From Clostridium sp. DSM 17811 (lineage in GTDB: Bacteria; Bacillota; Clostridia; Clostridiales; Clostridiaceae): a stretch of 64,000 nucleotides of DNA. This document shows positions 11,113 through 19,973 of the stretch, piece by piece. The first letter of the stretch is position 1. Every line of letters begins with the position of its first letter. The position numbers were made by a program, and so were the translations under genes. Under the pieces are notes generated by a model. It made no database searches, had not been told where the DNA came from, and saw nothing but the letters and a program-made list of their open reading frames with translations. The stretch is taken from contig NZ_JAHLDU010000020.1 of assembly GCF_018861905.1 (NCBI RefSeq), positions 1 to 64,000 of the forward strand, read 5' to 3'.

Positions 11113-12159
11113 ATGGATACAAAGATTGTGATTTTAGATGTAAATAATATAGCGCAAGATACAATTAATGAAGCCGGTCTAGTTATAAAAGAGGGGGGAT
11201 TAGTTGCTTTCCCCACAGAAACGGTTTATGGCCTTGGAGCGAATGCCTTAGATAAAACTGCTGTAGAAAAGATTTTTAAGGCTAAAGGTAGACCTCAAGA
11301 TAATCCACTTATTGTGCATGTAGCTAATCGTAATATAGAGACCCTAGTTAAGGAAGTGCCAAATATAGCTAAGGAAATAATGAGTAAATACTGGCCAGGA
11401 CCAATAACATTAATTTTCAATAAGTCTGATTTGATTCCAAGTACTACAAGTGCGGGACTTGATACTGTAGGCATACGTATGCCATTAAGTGTTATTGCAA
11501 GAAAACTTATTGAAGCAGCTGGAACGCCTATTGCGGCTCCATCAGCTAATATATCTGGTAGACCGAGTCCTACAGAAGTAGAAAGTTGTATTGAAGATTT
11601 AAGTGGGAAGATAGAATATATTTTAGGCGGGGAGAAAAGTCAAATAGGCATTGAGTCAACAATAGTTGATTGTACATGTACTCCACCTTGTATACTTAGA
11701 CCAGGAGCTATAACTATTGAGATGCTAAGAGAGATAGATGAGAATATATATATTGATAAGAATGTAATGTCTAAACCAAAAAAAGATTTTAAGCCTAAAG
11801 CGCCTGGTATGAAGTATAGGCATTATGCACCAAAAGCCCCAGTAAAAATTATATGTGGAGACATAGAAAAAACTATTGCAAAAATCAATGAAATAGTGCA
11901 AACTAATATGGGTAACAAAAAAGTAGGGATTATTGCAACTGACGAAACTAAAGATAAATATCCTTTTGGCACTGTTGTTTCTTTAGGAAATAGAAAACAG
12001 TTAGAGACTGTTGGTAGAAACCTATTTGAAGTTTTAAGAAGTTTTGATGCTATAGATGTAGATTTAATATTATCAGAAGCCTTTGAAGAAAAGGGTCTCG
12101 GATATGCTATAATGAATAGGCTTAAGAAATCCGCAGGTTTTGATATAACTTACGTATAG
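11113..12159 (+). CDS. tsaC: L-threonylcarbamoyladenylate synthase (Sua5/YwlC type)
   Basis: Makes threonylcarbamoyl-AMP from Thr, bicarbonate and ATP, the first step of t6A tRNA modification. 348 residues from ATG 11113 behind AAGAGGTG. The YrdC domain (about 15-200) has GGLVAFPTETVYGLGANA, the KGRPQDNPL loop and SANISGRPSPT; the C-terminal Sua5 domain (about 240-345) follows APGMKYRHYAPKAPV. This long Sua5-type form is typical of Firmicutes. Partner genes tsaB and tsaE are at 55.6-56.8 kb; tsaD is not in the window. Confidence 0.96.
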   Translation: MDTKIVILDVNNIAQDTINEAGLVIKEGGLVAFPTETVYGLGANALDKTAVEKIFKAKGRPQDNPLIVHVANRNIETLVKEVPNIAKEIMSKYWPGPITLIFNKSDLIPSTTSAGLDTVGIRMPLSVIARKLIEAAGTPIAAPSANISGRPSPTEVESCIEDLSGKIEYILGGEKSQIGIESTIVDCTCTPPCILRPGAITIEMLREIDENIYIDKNVMSKPKKDFKPKAPGMKYRHYAPKAPVKIICGDIEKTIAKINEIVQTNMGNKKVGIIATDETKDKYPFGTVVSLGNRKQLETVGRNLFEVLRSFDAIDVDLILSEAFEEKGLGYAIMNRLKKSAGFDITYV

Positions 12160-12213
12160 GTAGATAAAACTTATAATTTGTATGTATTTTAGGAAAATAT
12201 AAGGAGGATGACT

Positions 12214-12411
12214 ATGGATATATTATATGTTTGTAATGAAAAAATGGAAAGAAGCTATATTTTGGAAGCTGTTTTCAATAAAATATGTATTATAAACAAA
12301 ATAGTCCCCCAGGTTAGTAATATTTTATTTTCTTTAAAACAAATTAATAGTTCAAAAAATAATGTGTATTTATTATTTGATAAGATATGGAAGATAGTAG
12401 CATTTGAATAA
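12214..12411 (+). pseudogene. Truncated, decayed low-molecular-weight protein tyrosine phosphatase-like gene
   Basis: 65 residues starting MDILYVCNEKMERSYILEAVFNK. This aligns with the opening of LMW phosphatases (ILFVCxGNxCRSPxAEaxFN), keeping the nucleophile Cys and the Arg-Ser of CX5RS but losing the Gly-Asn and the Pro. The rest of the fold, including the DP catalytic Asp loop, is absent, because the frame stops after 65 codons. The ATG follows a perfect AAGGAGG by 6 bases, so it is probably still translated. It sits between tsaC and rpiB, exactly where B. subtilis has the phosphatase ywlE between ywlC/ywlD and ywlF. Family assignment is inference from motif plus position. Confidence 0.6.
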
Positions 12412-12486
12412 TTTATTTGAATGATAATATCTTCTTTTTTTGTAATATTATACATCATAGCAAAAATATTTTGGAGGTGCTTTACA

Positions 12487-12936
12487 ATGAGGATAGCATT
12501 GGGTAGTGATCATGGTGGTTTAAGCTTGAAAAAAGAAATAATTAAACATTTGAAGAGTAAAAATATTGAGGTAACAGACTTTGGTACTCATACTGAAGAT
12601 TCTTGTGATTATCCGGATTATGCACTAAAGGTTGCACAAGAAGTAGTAGCAGGAAACTTTGAATTAGGAATACTCGTATGTGGTACAGGAATTGGAGTAA
12701 GCATTTGTGCTAATAAAGTACCTGGAATACGGGCTGCGCTGTGCGCTGATACTTTTAGTGCCCATGCTACGCGAGAGCATAATAATGCTAATATACTTAC
12801 ACTTGGAGAACGAACTACAGGAATAGGATTAGCCTTAGACATAGTAGATACTTTTATTAATGCTAAATTCTTAGGTGAAAGACATCAAAGAAGAATTGAC
12901 AAAATTACTGAAATTGAAAAAAAATACTGTAAATAA
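12487..12936 (+). CDS. rpiB: Ribose-5-phosphate isomerase B
   Basis: Interconverts ribose-5-phosphate and ribulose-5-phosphate. 149 residues from ATG 12487 behind TTGGAGGTG; the ATG at 12421 is upstream of that site. Visible are RIALGSDHGG at the start, the DFGTHTEDSCDYPDYA loop, and the catalytic Cys motif VCGTGIGVSICANKVPGIRAAL. It is likely co-transcribed with upp, 20 bases downstream. Confidence 0.96.
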   Translation: MRIALGSDHGGLSLKKEIIKHLKSKNIEVTDFGTHTEDSCDYPDYALKVAQEVVAGNFELGILVCGTGIGVSICANKVPGIRAALCADTFSAHATREHNNANILTLGERTTGIGLALDIVDTFINAKFLGERHQRRIDKITEIEKKYCK

Positions 12937-12956
12937 AATATTAGGAGGAAACACAT

Positions 12957-13586
12957 ATGAGTAAAGTAACACAAATTACACACCCACTTATACAACATAA
13001 ATTGGCATACATAAGGGACAAAAACACAGGTTCAAAGTATTTTAGAGAATTAGTTGAAGAGGTTGCTATGCTTATGGCTTACGAAGTTACACGTGATATA
13101 CAATTAGAAGAAGTAGAAATCGAAACTCCTATTTGTACTACTAAATGTAAAGTTCTATCTGGAAAGAAAATGGCTATAGTACCTATACTTAGAGCAGGTC
13201 TTGGAATGGTTGATGGTGTTCTTAAACTTATACCAGCAGCTAAGGTTGGACATATAGGAATGTATAGAGATGAAGAAACACTTCAACCAGTTGAATATTT
13301 TTGTAAATTGCCTCAGGACATTAGTGAAAGAGATGTAATTATCACGGACCCTATGATTGCTACAGGAGGATCTGCAATGGATGCAATTTCAGCTCTTAAG
13401 AAAAGAGGAGCAAAGAACATAAGACTTATGTGTCTTATAGCAGCACCTGAAGGAATTAAAGCTATTAGTGACGCACATCCAGATGTAGATATATACGCAG
13501 CTTCAATTGATGAAAAATTAAATGAACAAGGATATATTGTACCAGGTCTTGGAGATGCTGGAGACAGATTATTTGGAACTAAATAA
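12957..13586 (+). CDS. upp: Uracil phosphoribosyltransferase
   Basis: Salvages uracil to UMP with PRPP. 209 residues, the family's standard length. Motifs are [14 protein letters not shown] at the start, [13 protein letters not shown], the PRPP loop [14 protein letters not shown] near residue 131, and the C-terminal uracil-binding [20 protein letters not shown] follows TAGGAGGAAACACAT. It ends in a perfect palindromic terminator. Confidence 0.98.
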   Translation: MSKVTQITHPLIQHKLAYIRDKNTGSKYFRELVEEVAMLMAYEVTRDIQLEEVEIETPICTTKCKVLSGKKMAIVPILRAGLGMVDGVLKLIPAAKVGHIGMYRDEETLQPVEYFCKLPQDISERDVIITDPMIATGGSAMDAISALKKRGAKNIRLMCLIAAPEGIKAISDAHPDVDIYAASIDEKLNEQGYIVPGLGDAGDRLFGTK

Positions 13587-13614
13587 TCAGTTTTAGGCAA
13601 ATAAACAAAAGGTA

Positions 13615-13664
13615 AAAATAAAAAGCAACTTACAGAAAATTTTCTGTAAGTTGCTTTTTATTTT
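13615..13664. terminator. upp terminator (perfect palindrome)
   Basis: 13621-13639 and 13640-13658 are perfect reverse complements, flanked by A-rich sequence on the left and T-rich on the right. Confidence 0.85.
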
Positions 13665-13678
13665 GGTATATATAACAG

Positions 13679-13915
13679 TATGACTTTTCTCGGAAGTGAT
13701 TCCAAATAAGAAGTGCAGAAACATTGAAAGTTGATTTAGAAATTCTTGTTTGGCAAATATAAAATTCTCGTGAGACTTCCTGGAAGGAAGTCTAGCGAAC
13801 CGGCTGTAAGCCGAATGTGAGTGTTAGATAATTTTATATTTGCAAAACATTAGAATTTTTTAATCAACTTTCACGTTCCAAGCTCTTATTTGGAGTGATG
13901 AAGGGAAAAGTCATA
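13679..13915. repeat. 237-bp structured inverted-repeat element (MITE-like or non-coding RNA)
   Basis: Nested pairings run through the whole stretch: 13679-13689 with 13905-13915 (11 bp, perfect), 13702-13710 with 13885-13893, 13726-13736 with 13862-13872 (11 bp, perfect), 13739-13745 with 13852-13858, and 13753-13766 with 13830-13843 (14 bp, perfect). At the tip are two small hairpins, 13773-13780/13786-13793 and 13801-13805/13809-13813. This is far more structure than a terminator needs. It lies between the convergent upp and rubrerythrin genes and contains no reading frame. It could be a non-autonomous mobile element, or a structured RNA. I do not recognise the family. Confidence 0.7.
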
Positions 13916-13925
13916 TGATATTATC

Positions 13926-14471
13926 TTATTTGAAATATCTAGTAAGTAATCCTTGGAATGCGCGACCATGACGAGCTTCATCTTTACACATTTCATGTAC
14001 TGTATCATGTATAGCATCATAGTTAAGTTTTTTAGCTAAAGTAGCTAAATCTTTTTTACCTTGACAAGCGCCATGTTCTGCATCAACTCTCATTTCAAGA
14101 TTCTTCTTAGTATCACCTGTTACTACTTCTCCAAGCATTTCTGCGAATTTTGAAGCATGATCAGCTTCCTCAAAGGCAATTCTTTTATAAGCTTCTGCGA
14201 CTTCGGGGAAACCTTCTCTATCAGCTTGACGACTCATTGCTAAGTACATACCGACCTCAGTGCATTCTCCAACGAAGTTAGCTCTTAATCCTTCAACAAC
14301 TTCAGCGTCTACTCCTTTGGAAACTCCAACTTTATGCTCATCTGCCCATTCCATCTCACCTTCAGTTTTTTCTATAAATTTATCACTTTTAGCTCCACAA
14401 ACAGGACAGACATCAGGTGCAACTTCCCCTTCATAGATATATCCACATACTGTACAAACAAATTTTTTCAT
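13926..14471 (-). CDS. Reverse rubrerythrin (rubredoxin domain N-terminal)
   Basis: Peroxide and oxygen detoxification in anaerobes, using electrons delivered through the rubredoxin centre to a di-iron site. 181 residues. The rubredoxin-like domain comes first ([10 protein letters not shown] and VCPVCGAKS, residues 4-30), followed by the four-helix di-iron domain with the [10 protein letters not shown] and [10 protein letters not shown] ligand motifs. This reversed order is the clostridial 'revRbr' arrangement, reported as highly oxygen-inducible in C. acetobutylicum. The upstream region has only a partial match to a PerR box, so regulation is left open. ATG follows GAGGAGG. Confidence 0.95.
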   Translation of the reverse strand: MKKFVCTVCGYIYEGEVAPDVCPVCGAKSDKFIEKTEGEMEWADEHKVGVSKGVDAEVVEGLRANFVGECTEVGMYLAMSRQADREGFPEVAEAYKRIAFEEADHASKFAEMLGEVVTGDTKKNLEMRVDAEHGACQGKKDLATLAKKLNYDAIHDTVHEMCKDEARHGRAFQGLLTRYFK

Positions 14472-14673
14472 ATATATTTCCTCCTCGTATTTTTTTGAGT
14501 AAGACTACAATTATAAATTGTATTCCCTCATATATTAGTTATATAATTTACTAAGTAGAATCAAAATTAGTGTTTATCTTTGCTACAATTACAACTATAC
14601 ATCAACGGATAACAATTATCAAGTAAAATTTAATATCTTTTAAAAAACAGTTCGGGAATATTCGACAATTAGG

Positions 14674-15369
14674 TTAAATTAGAATATCTTCAATGCCGTT
14701 TAAATCTTTTATTTGAAATAGATTCTTATTAAAATCTATTAACCCATCATTTTTCATATTAACAAGTTCTCTTGAGAGAGATGGGCGTTGTACGCCAAGA
14801 TGCTCAGCGAGATTTTTCCTTGACATTGGCAGTACTAGTTCTAAATTTTTTTGAATTTCATATTGAGATAATAAATAGTTAGATATTTTTTGTCTTAAAG
14901 TTTCAAAAGATAGTTCTTTAATTTTTCGATTTAACAGAAGTATTTTGCTAGATAATAATTGCATGAAATTATTCAATACTATGGGATAGGAGCTACACAT
15001 AGATATAACATCTTTTTTTGAAATATAGAGTATTGTTGAACCAATGGATGAGATTATAGTAGCGGGATATATATTTGTCTCTGAGAAAGCTATTGCTTCA
15101 CCAAAAATTTTTCCTTTATTTAATTTTGCTAGGGTAACAATCTTTCCACTAGCGTAATGTTTTTGAACCTCTAGTTCACCTTCAATCACAATTCCTAGTG
15201 AGTCACAGATATCTCCCTCGAGTGCTACTATAGATGTGTGATAATCATCACTATTTTTAGTGTTATCGGAAATTGAATAGTTTATACTTATAATTAAATT
15301 TTGAAGCTCTAGAGAAGTTAAACCTTTAAATAAAATACAGTGTTTTAAATTGTTTACTAAATTATCCAT
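14674..15369 (-). CDS. Crp/Fnr-family transcription regulator (HcpR-like)
   Basis: 231 residues: an N-terminal cyclic-nucleotide-binding-type beta-roll (about 10-130), a dimer helix, and a C-terminal winged helix with RKNLAEHLGVQRPSLSRELV near residue 180. No N-terminal Cys cluster of Fnr type is present, so it does not look like a classical iron-sulfur oxygen sensor. In anaerobes, regulators of this kind beside iron-sulfur proteins often respond to nitrosative stress (HcpR); that is inference. It is divergent from the ferredoxin-type gene at 15508, with a GTAAC-N4-GTTAC palindrome between them. Confidence 0.85.
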   Translation of the reverse strand: MDNLVNNLKHCILFKGLTSLELQNLIISINYSISDNTKNSDDYHTSIVALEGDICDSLGIVIEGELEVQKHYASGKIVTLAKLNKGKIFGEAIAFSETNIYPATIISSIGSTILYISKKDVISMCSSYPIVLNNFMQLLSSKILLLNRKIKELSFETLRQKISNYLLSQYEIQKNLELVLPMSRKNLAEHLGVQRPSLSRELVNMKNDGLIDFNKNLFQIKDLNGIEDILI

Positions 15370-15395
15370 CGAATCACCCTTAAATTTTTATTTTG

Positions 15396-15409
15396 GTAAC
15401 ATGAGTTAC
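15396..15409. promoter_or_regulatory. Palindromic Crp/Fnr-type operator, GTAAC-N4-GTTAC
   Basis: GTAAC (15396-15400) and GTTAC (15405-15409) form a perfect palindrome with a 4-base spacer between the regulator and the divergent ferredoxin-type gene. TATAAT at 15432-15437 puts the predicted start near 15444, so the palindrome centre lies at about -41.5, the classical class II activator position. Confidence 0.6.
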
Positions 15410-15507
15410 ATATTATTATAGGTAATTTTAATATAATTAGCCTATACAGTCAATCGAAAAGTTAATTAGTAAGCAAATATATATTTAGAAATTTAGGAGG
15501 TTTTAAA

Positions 15508-16248
15508 ATGAAAAGAAATATCATTAATATAGATGAGAGTAAATGTAATGGTTGTGGATTGTGTATAAATGCATGTCATGAAGGAGCTATGGAGCTCGTG
15601 GGTGGTAAGGCTAAATTAATAAGTGATGAATATTGTGATGGATTAGGTGATTGCCTGCCGGAATGCCCAGTTGATGCTATTAAAATAATTCAGAGAGACG
15701 CTATGAGTTATGATGTTGAGGCTGTTTTAATTAAAAAGGAGCAAAGTGATAACAAAGAAGGTAAGAAGAGTGATTTACCTTGTGGATGCCCTGGTACAAT
15801 GGAAAAGTCTATAAAAAGAAATACAAGTTCTAATTTGGTACAAGCAAAAGTTAGAGTAAACACGAATGTAGAAGAATCAGCAACTTCAATGTTAAATCAA
15901 TGGCCGGTACAGCTAAAGTTAGTTAACTCAAATGCGGAATTTCTAAAAGGGGCAGATATATTAATTGCTGCAGATTGTACTGCATATGCTTATGGAAATT
16001 TCCATAAGGAGTTTATTAAAGGGAGAATAACTTTAATAGGTTGCCCGAAACTTGATGATAATGACTATTATAGAGATAAAATTGCTGAAATATTAGAAAA
16101 TAATGAAATTAAGAGTATTACGGTTATTAGAATGGAAGTGCCCTGTTGTGCTGGTATTGTTTTTTCTGTAAAGGAAGCTATGCTTAAAGCTAGAGTAATA
16201 GTTCCATACAAAGAGATAACTATTGGTATAAACGGAGTAATAATATAG
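15508..16248 (+). CDS. Ferredoxin-type iron-sulfur protein
   Basis: 246 residues. Near the N-terminus is a full CNGCGLCINACH cluster motif, then CDGLGDCLPECP, a variant lacking one inner Cys of the standard motif but typical of this protein group. Further Cys-rich stretches follow (LPCGCPGT near residue 90, LIAADCTAY near 151, EVPCCAG near 212). The C-terminal half looks like an electron-carrier or cluster-binding domain. It is commonly found beside hybrid-cluster-protein genes and Crp/Fnr regulators in clostridia, but hcp itself is not visible here. ATG follows TTAGGAGG. Function beyond electron transfer is unknown. Confidence 0.85.
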   Translation: MKRNIINIDESKCNGCGLCINACHEGAMELVGGKAKLISDEYCDGLGDCLPECPVDAIKIIQRDAMSYDVEAVLIKKEQSDNKEGKKSDLPCGCPGTMEKSIKRNTSSNLVQAKVRVNTNVEESATSMLNQWPVQLKLVNSNAEFLKGADILIAADCTAYAYGNFHKEFIKGRITLIGCPKLDDNDYYRDKIAEILENNEIKSITVIRMEVPCCAGIVFSVKEAMLKARVIVPYKEITIGINGVII

Positions 16249-16303
16249 TTTGGTTTTAATTAATTATAAAATCATAACTAATATAGGCTTAAGCCCGCTT
16301 AGA

Positions 16304-16346
16304 AAAGCATATATTACACAACTGTAATAATATATGCTTTTTTTTA
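16304..16346 (+). terminator. Terminator after the ferredoxin-type gene
   Basis: AAAGCATATATTACA (16304-16318) pairs with TGTAATAATATATGCTTT (16323-16340, one small bulge), followed by a T run. Confidence 0.8.
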
Positions 16347-16494
16347 CTTTATAGTAAATTAACATATATAGTTTATCAAACACTTTAAATTTTTATTGTT
16401 TTAGTGTAAAATAATAGTGATTGATTATTAGATTATAAATTTTATATTTGATTTTTTATCTAAATAATTAAAATATATTATATGAGGTATAATT

Positions 16495-16983
16495 ATGAAA
16501 AGAATTGACAAGCATAATTATTATTTGGATATATGCGAAACAATATCTGAGCGAGGAACTTGTTTGCGTAGGAATTTTGCAGCTATTATAGTGAAAAATG
16601 ATGAGATTATGTCTACCGGATATTCGGGAGCACCTAGAGGAAGAAAAAATTGTTGTGATTTAGGCGTATGTAGAAGAGAAGAGTTAAAAGTTCCAAGAGG
16701 GACAAGATATGAACTTTGTAGATCGGTACATGCAGAGCAGAATGCAATTATATCATCAAGACGAAGCGATATGTTAGGAGCAACGCTTTATTTGGTAGGT
16801 AAAGAGGTAAGTAGCGGTGAATTAGTTGAAAATGCATCCCCATGTTCTTTATGTAAAAGATTTATAATTAATGCAGGTATAGAGAAAGTTATAATTAGAG
16901 AAGATAAAATACAATATAAAATAGTATTTGTACAGGAATGGATAGAAAACGACGACTCAATTCAAGGTGATGGTGGATATTAA
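16495..16983 (+). CDS. comEB: dCMP deaminase (ComEB-like)
   Basis: Deaminates deoxycytidylate to dUMP for thymidylate synthesis. 162 residues with the zinc and catalytic motif SVHAEQNAI near residue 81 and the zinc Cys pair SPCSLCKRF near 120, plus the N-terminal GTCLRRNFAAIIVKND segment. ATG follows TGAGGT. Although called ComEB in B. subtilis, its role is nucleotide metabolism. It is followed by cell-wall precursor genes and the ATP synthase operon, a common clostridial order. Confidence 0.92.
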   Translation: MKRIDKHNYYLDICETISERGTCLRRNFAAIIVKNDEIMSTGYSGAPRGRKNCCDLGVCRREELKVPRGTRYELCRSVHAEQNAIISSRRSDMLGATLYLVGKEVSSGELVENASPCSLCKRFIINAGIEKVIIREDKIQYKIVFVQEWIENDDSIQGDGGY

Positions 16984-17082
16984 TTATGAAATCTTGTAAA
17001 GTAAAGTTAACTATTAATTTCATAAGTTTTAGTTTATATTTATCAAATAAAAACACCGTTTTTGTGAAAGAAAGGTCTTTTT

Positions 17083-18111
17083 ATGAGTGATAGATATGTT
17101 TTAGCAATTATTACAGCTTTAATTTCTGCTGTATTTACACCTTTAGTTAAGAAATTAGCAATAAGGGTTAATGCCATTGATATCCCCAAAGATGCAAGAA
17201 GAGTTCATACAAAACCTGTACCAGTTATGGGTGGACTCGCCATATATATAGCTTTTGTTTTAGGAGTGATTTTATATAATGGAATTTTAACGACCTCTCA
17301 AACGGGTATAATCATTGGCGCGACTGTAATTGTTATTGGCGGAATTATTGATGATATTAAAGATTTAAGACCTAGATATAAACTCCTTATACAAATTATA
17401 GCGGCTATATGTTTATTGATGTCAGGTGTGAAAATATCAATGATAACCAATCCTTTTAGGGATTTTTATCCTTTTATAAGCATGGGATGGATTAACATAC
17501 CAGTGACTATAATATGGATTGTAGGTGTTACTAATGCATTTAACTTAATTGATGGATTAGATGGTTTAGCGGCAGGTATAGCATTCATATCATGTGTTAC
17601 TCTGATGATAGTTTCTATACTTAGTGGAAGGCTCGAAGCTGCATTTTTAACAGCAGTCTTAAGTGGCGCGATTTTAGGCTTTTTACCATATAATTTTAAT
17701 CCGGCATCTATATTTATGGGGGATACTGGATCTCAATTATTAGGGTTTCTTTTAGCTGCTATTTCAATTGAGGGGGCTATTAAATCTGCGACGGCTTTTG
17801 TAATTGCGGTGCCAATTTTGGCGTTTGCATTACCTATTTATGATACACTTTTTGCTATGATAAGACGAAAAGTTCATGGAAAGCCTATGATGCAAGCAGA
17901 TAAAGGACACTTGCATCACAGGCTATTGGCTATGGGCCTCAGCCAAAAACAAGCAGTTATTATCATGTACTTTATAAGTGCTATTCTAGGTGGAATTGCT
18001 ATCATAGCTATGCAAATGAGCACACAAAGGGCATATTTTTTATTAGCAACGGTAGGAGTTGTTACTGTTTTAGTAGCATGGAAATATGGTATATTTGATC
18101 AAAAGGAGTAG
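17083..18111 (+). CDS. tagO: Undecaprenyl-phosphate GlcNAc-1-phosphate transferase
   Basis: Transfers GlcNAc-1-P to undecaprenyl phosphate, the committing step of teichoic acid and other wall polymer synthesis. 342 residues with about ten hydrophobic segments. Cytoplasmic loop motifs are visible: HTKPVPVMGG near residue 43, GGIIDDIKDLRPR near 85, NLIDGLDGLAAG near 155, FMGDTGSQLLGF near 211 and the His motif KGHLHHRLLAMG near 277. ATG follows GAAAGG. It is followed by wecB, which makes ManNAc from the same precursor. Confidence 0.95.
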   Translation: MSDRYVLAIITALISAVFTPLVKKLAIRVNAIDIPKDARRVHTKPVPVMGGLAIYIAFVLGVILYNGILTTSQTGIIIGATVIVIGGIIDDIKDLRPRYKLLIQIIAAICLLMSGVKISMITNPFRDFYPFISMGWINIPVTIIWIVGVTNAFNLIDGLDGLAAGIAFISCVTLMIVSILSGRLEAAFLTAVLSGAILGFLPYNFNPASIFMGDTGSQLLGFLLAAISIEGAIKSATAFVIAVPILAFALPIYDTLFAMIRRKVHGKPMMQADKGHLHHRLLAMGLSQKQAVIIMYFISAILGGIAIIAMQMSTQRAYFLLATVGVVTVLVAWKYGIFDQKE

Positions 18112-18180
18112 GTTATATATTATTGTGTAATTTTGTAGCTTATAGGTGATAATAAATTTAATTTATATAGGAGGTATCTG

Positions 18181-19311
18181 GTGGAAAATATTAAAATTAT
18201 GGTTATATTTGGTACGAGGCCTGAGGCCATAAAAATGGCACCTCTAATTAAGGAACTAGAAAAAGTTCCTCAAATAAAATGTAAAGTATGTGTTACCGCA
18301 CAGCATAGAGAAATATTGGACCAAGTTCTTGAAATCTTTAACATAAAACCTGAGTATGATTTAAACATAATGAAAACAAAACAAAGTTTAACAGGGATAA
18401 CATGTTCTGTGCTTTCTGGACTTGAGGAAATTTTTGATAAAGAAAAGCCGGATATGGTTTTAGTACATGGAGATACTACTACTACTTTTGCGGCAGCACT
18501 TGCAGCGTTTTATAGAAAGATACCAGTAGGACATGTAGAAGCAGGTCTTAGAAGTCATAATAAATATTCACCTTATCCTGAAGAGATTAATAGAAAATTG
18601 ACTGGTGCCTTAACAGATCTACATTTTGCACCTACAACTATCTCCAGAGAAAATTTATTGCGAGAGGGAATAGACAAAAATAATATTTTTGTTACAGGAA
18701 ATACAGTTATAGATGCTATGAAGTATACAATAAAAGAAAATTATGTTTTTGAAAATCATGAGTTAAATTTAATTGATTTTAAAAACAAAAAAATTATAAT
18801 GGTTACGGCGCATAGAAGAGAAAATTGGGGAATTGGAATTGAAAATATATGCAAAGCTTTAAAAATAATTGTTGAAGAAAATCTAGATGTAGAAGTATTG
18901 TATCTTGTTCATCCAAATCCAGTAGTTAAAGATGTGGTTTACAGTATTTTAAAGGATGTTTCTAGAATACACCTGCTTAGACCTATAGATACTAGGGAAA
19001 TCCATAATTTAATGAAAAAATGTTATCTTGTAATGACCGATTCAGGAGGAATCCAAGAAGAAGCACCTCATTTGGGCAAACCAGTTTTAGTGCTTAGAGA
19101 TGTTACGGAGAGGGTAGAAGCCCTGAGTGCTGGTACAGTAAGGCTAGTTGGAATAGATATAGATAAAATAGTACTCGAAGCTAATAAGTTAATTAGAAAT
19201 GTAGAAGAGTATAGTAATATGAGTAAATCAATTAACCCTTATGGCGATGGTAATGGTTCGGTTAAGATAGTGGATGCACTGATTAAATATTTTAACAACG
19301 TTTCAATTTGA
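18181..19311 (+). CDS. wecB: UDP-N-acetylglucosamine 2-epimerase (non-hydrolysing)
   Basis: Interconverts UDP-GlcNAc and UDP-ManNAc, the precursor for wall polymer linkage units. 376 residues from GTG 18181 behind GGAGGTATCTG. Motifs are FGTRPEAIKMAPL near residue 10, VHGDTTTTFAAALAAFY near 95, GHVEAGLRS near 118, TAHRRENWG near 209, and TDSGGIQEEAPHLGKPVLVLRD near 285. B. subtilis calls the equivalent gene mnaA. It follows tagO by about 70 bases and ends in a strong terminator. Confidence 0.95.
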   Translation: MENIKIMVIFGTRPEAIKMAPLIKELEKVPQIKCKVCVTAQHREILDQVLEIFNIKPEYDLNIMKTKQSLTGITCSVLSGLEEIFDKEKPDMVLVHGDTTTTFAAALAAFYRKIPVGHVEAGLRSHNKYSPYPEEINRKLTGALTDLHFAPTTISRENLLREGIDKNNIFVTGNTVIDAMKYTIKENYVFENHELNLIDFKNKKIIMVTAHRRENWGIGIENICKALKIIVEENLDVEVLYLVHPNPVVKDVVYSILKDVSRIHLLRPIDTREIHNLMKKCYLVMTDSGGIQEEAPHLGKPVLVLRDVTERVEALSAGTVRLVGIDIDKIVLEANKLIRNVEEYSNMSKSINPYGDGNGSVKIVDALIKYFNNVSI

Positions 19312-19320
19312 AGTTGCGTG

Positions 19321-19361
19321 GATAAATTTAAGAATTAAATTCTTAAATTTATCTTTTTTTA
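19321..19361 (+). terminator. wecB terminator
   Basis: 15-bp perfect stem, 19321-19335 with 19339-19353, followed by T7. Confidence 0.85.
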
Positions 19362-19973
19362 ATTCTAATAAATAAAGCAGTCTAAAATAACAGCAGTGAA
19401 GATTATAAAATTCATAATCATGAGTAACGAGATATTAGGTCTGAGTATATTAACTATCAAGGTATAAGGTATCTAAGAGCCTATATACTTAAAAATATCA
19501 TTAGGTATATGTATATTCACAAGTATATCGGGTGATAATAACACGAAATGAGAATGCTTAAAAGAAAAAAGTGAAATATTACAAACTATAACTTGCAATT
19601 GTTTCTAAGAAACAATATACTTAACTGGTAATATATGAAAATATAAACGTTTTGTAAATGTTTACCCGAATGAAATGTACATACTAAAGTTAATAAAACC
19701 CATTGACAGTGGAATGTACAATGTAATATTATGAATGTTAAGAAAGTTCACAATGTTATTAAAATGTAGTTTAATTGAATAATATAGATTTATAATTAGT
19801 TATTTAGACGTATTAAACCATAATAAGGAGTTATATAGAGGAATAGTGGTATTTAGATGAAAAAAATCATTAATTTGGCTTTAAAACATAAGATATCAAG
19901 AAATTTGGAGTTTTATTTATGAAAATTAGTAGACTATAATTACAATACTGTTAGAAAGTAAGGAGAAGTAAAA
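19362..19973. other. Gene-poor leader region before the ATP synthase operon
   Basis: About 610 bases without a convincing gene. It holds an 8-bp hairpin (ATTGTTTC 19598-19605 / GAAACAAT 19609-19616) without a T run, the predicted atp promoter at 19703-19732, and a 21-codon frame at 19858-19923 with a weak ribosome binding site that I do not call. The long untranslated leader implied by the promoter (about 230 bases) is notable. Confidence 0.5.
19703..19732 (+). promoter_or_regulatory. Predicted atp operon promoter
   Basis: TTGACA (19703-19708) and TATTAT (19727-19732) separated by 18 bases, about 240 bases upstream of atpI. Confidence 0.6.

Noticed and set aside
14472-14673. Partial PerR-box-like TTATAATTGTAG upstream of reverse rubrerythrin (minus strand)
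   Set aside because: Only half of the palindrome matches; not enough for a site call, though PerR control is known for related genes.
19858-19923. 21-codon frame in the atp leader
   Set aside because: Weak ribosome binding site and no recognisable peptide; likely chance in A/T-rich DNA.
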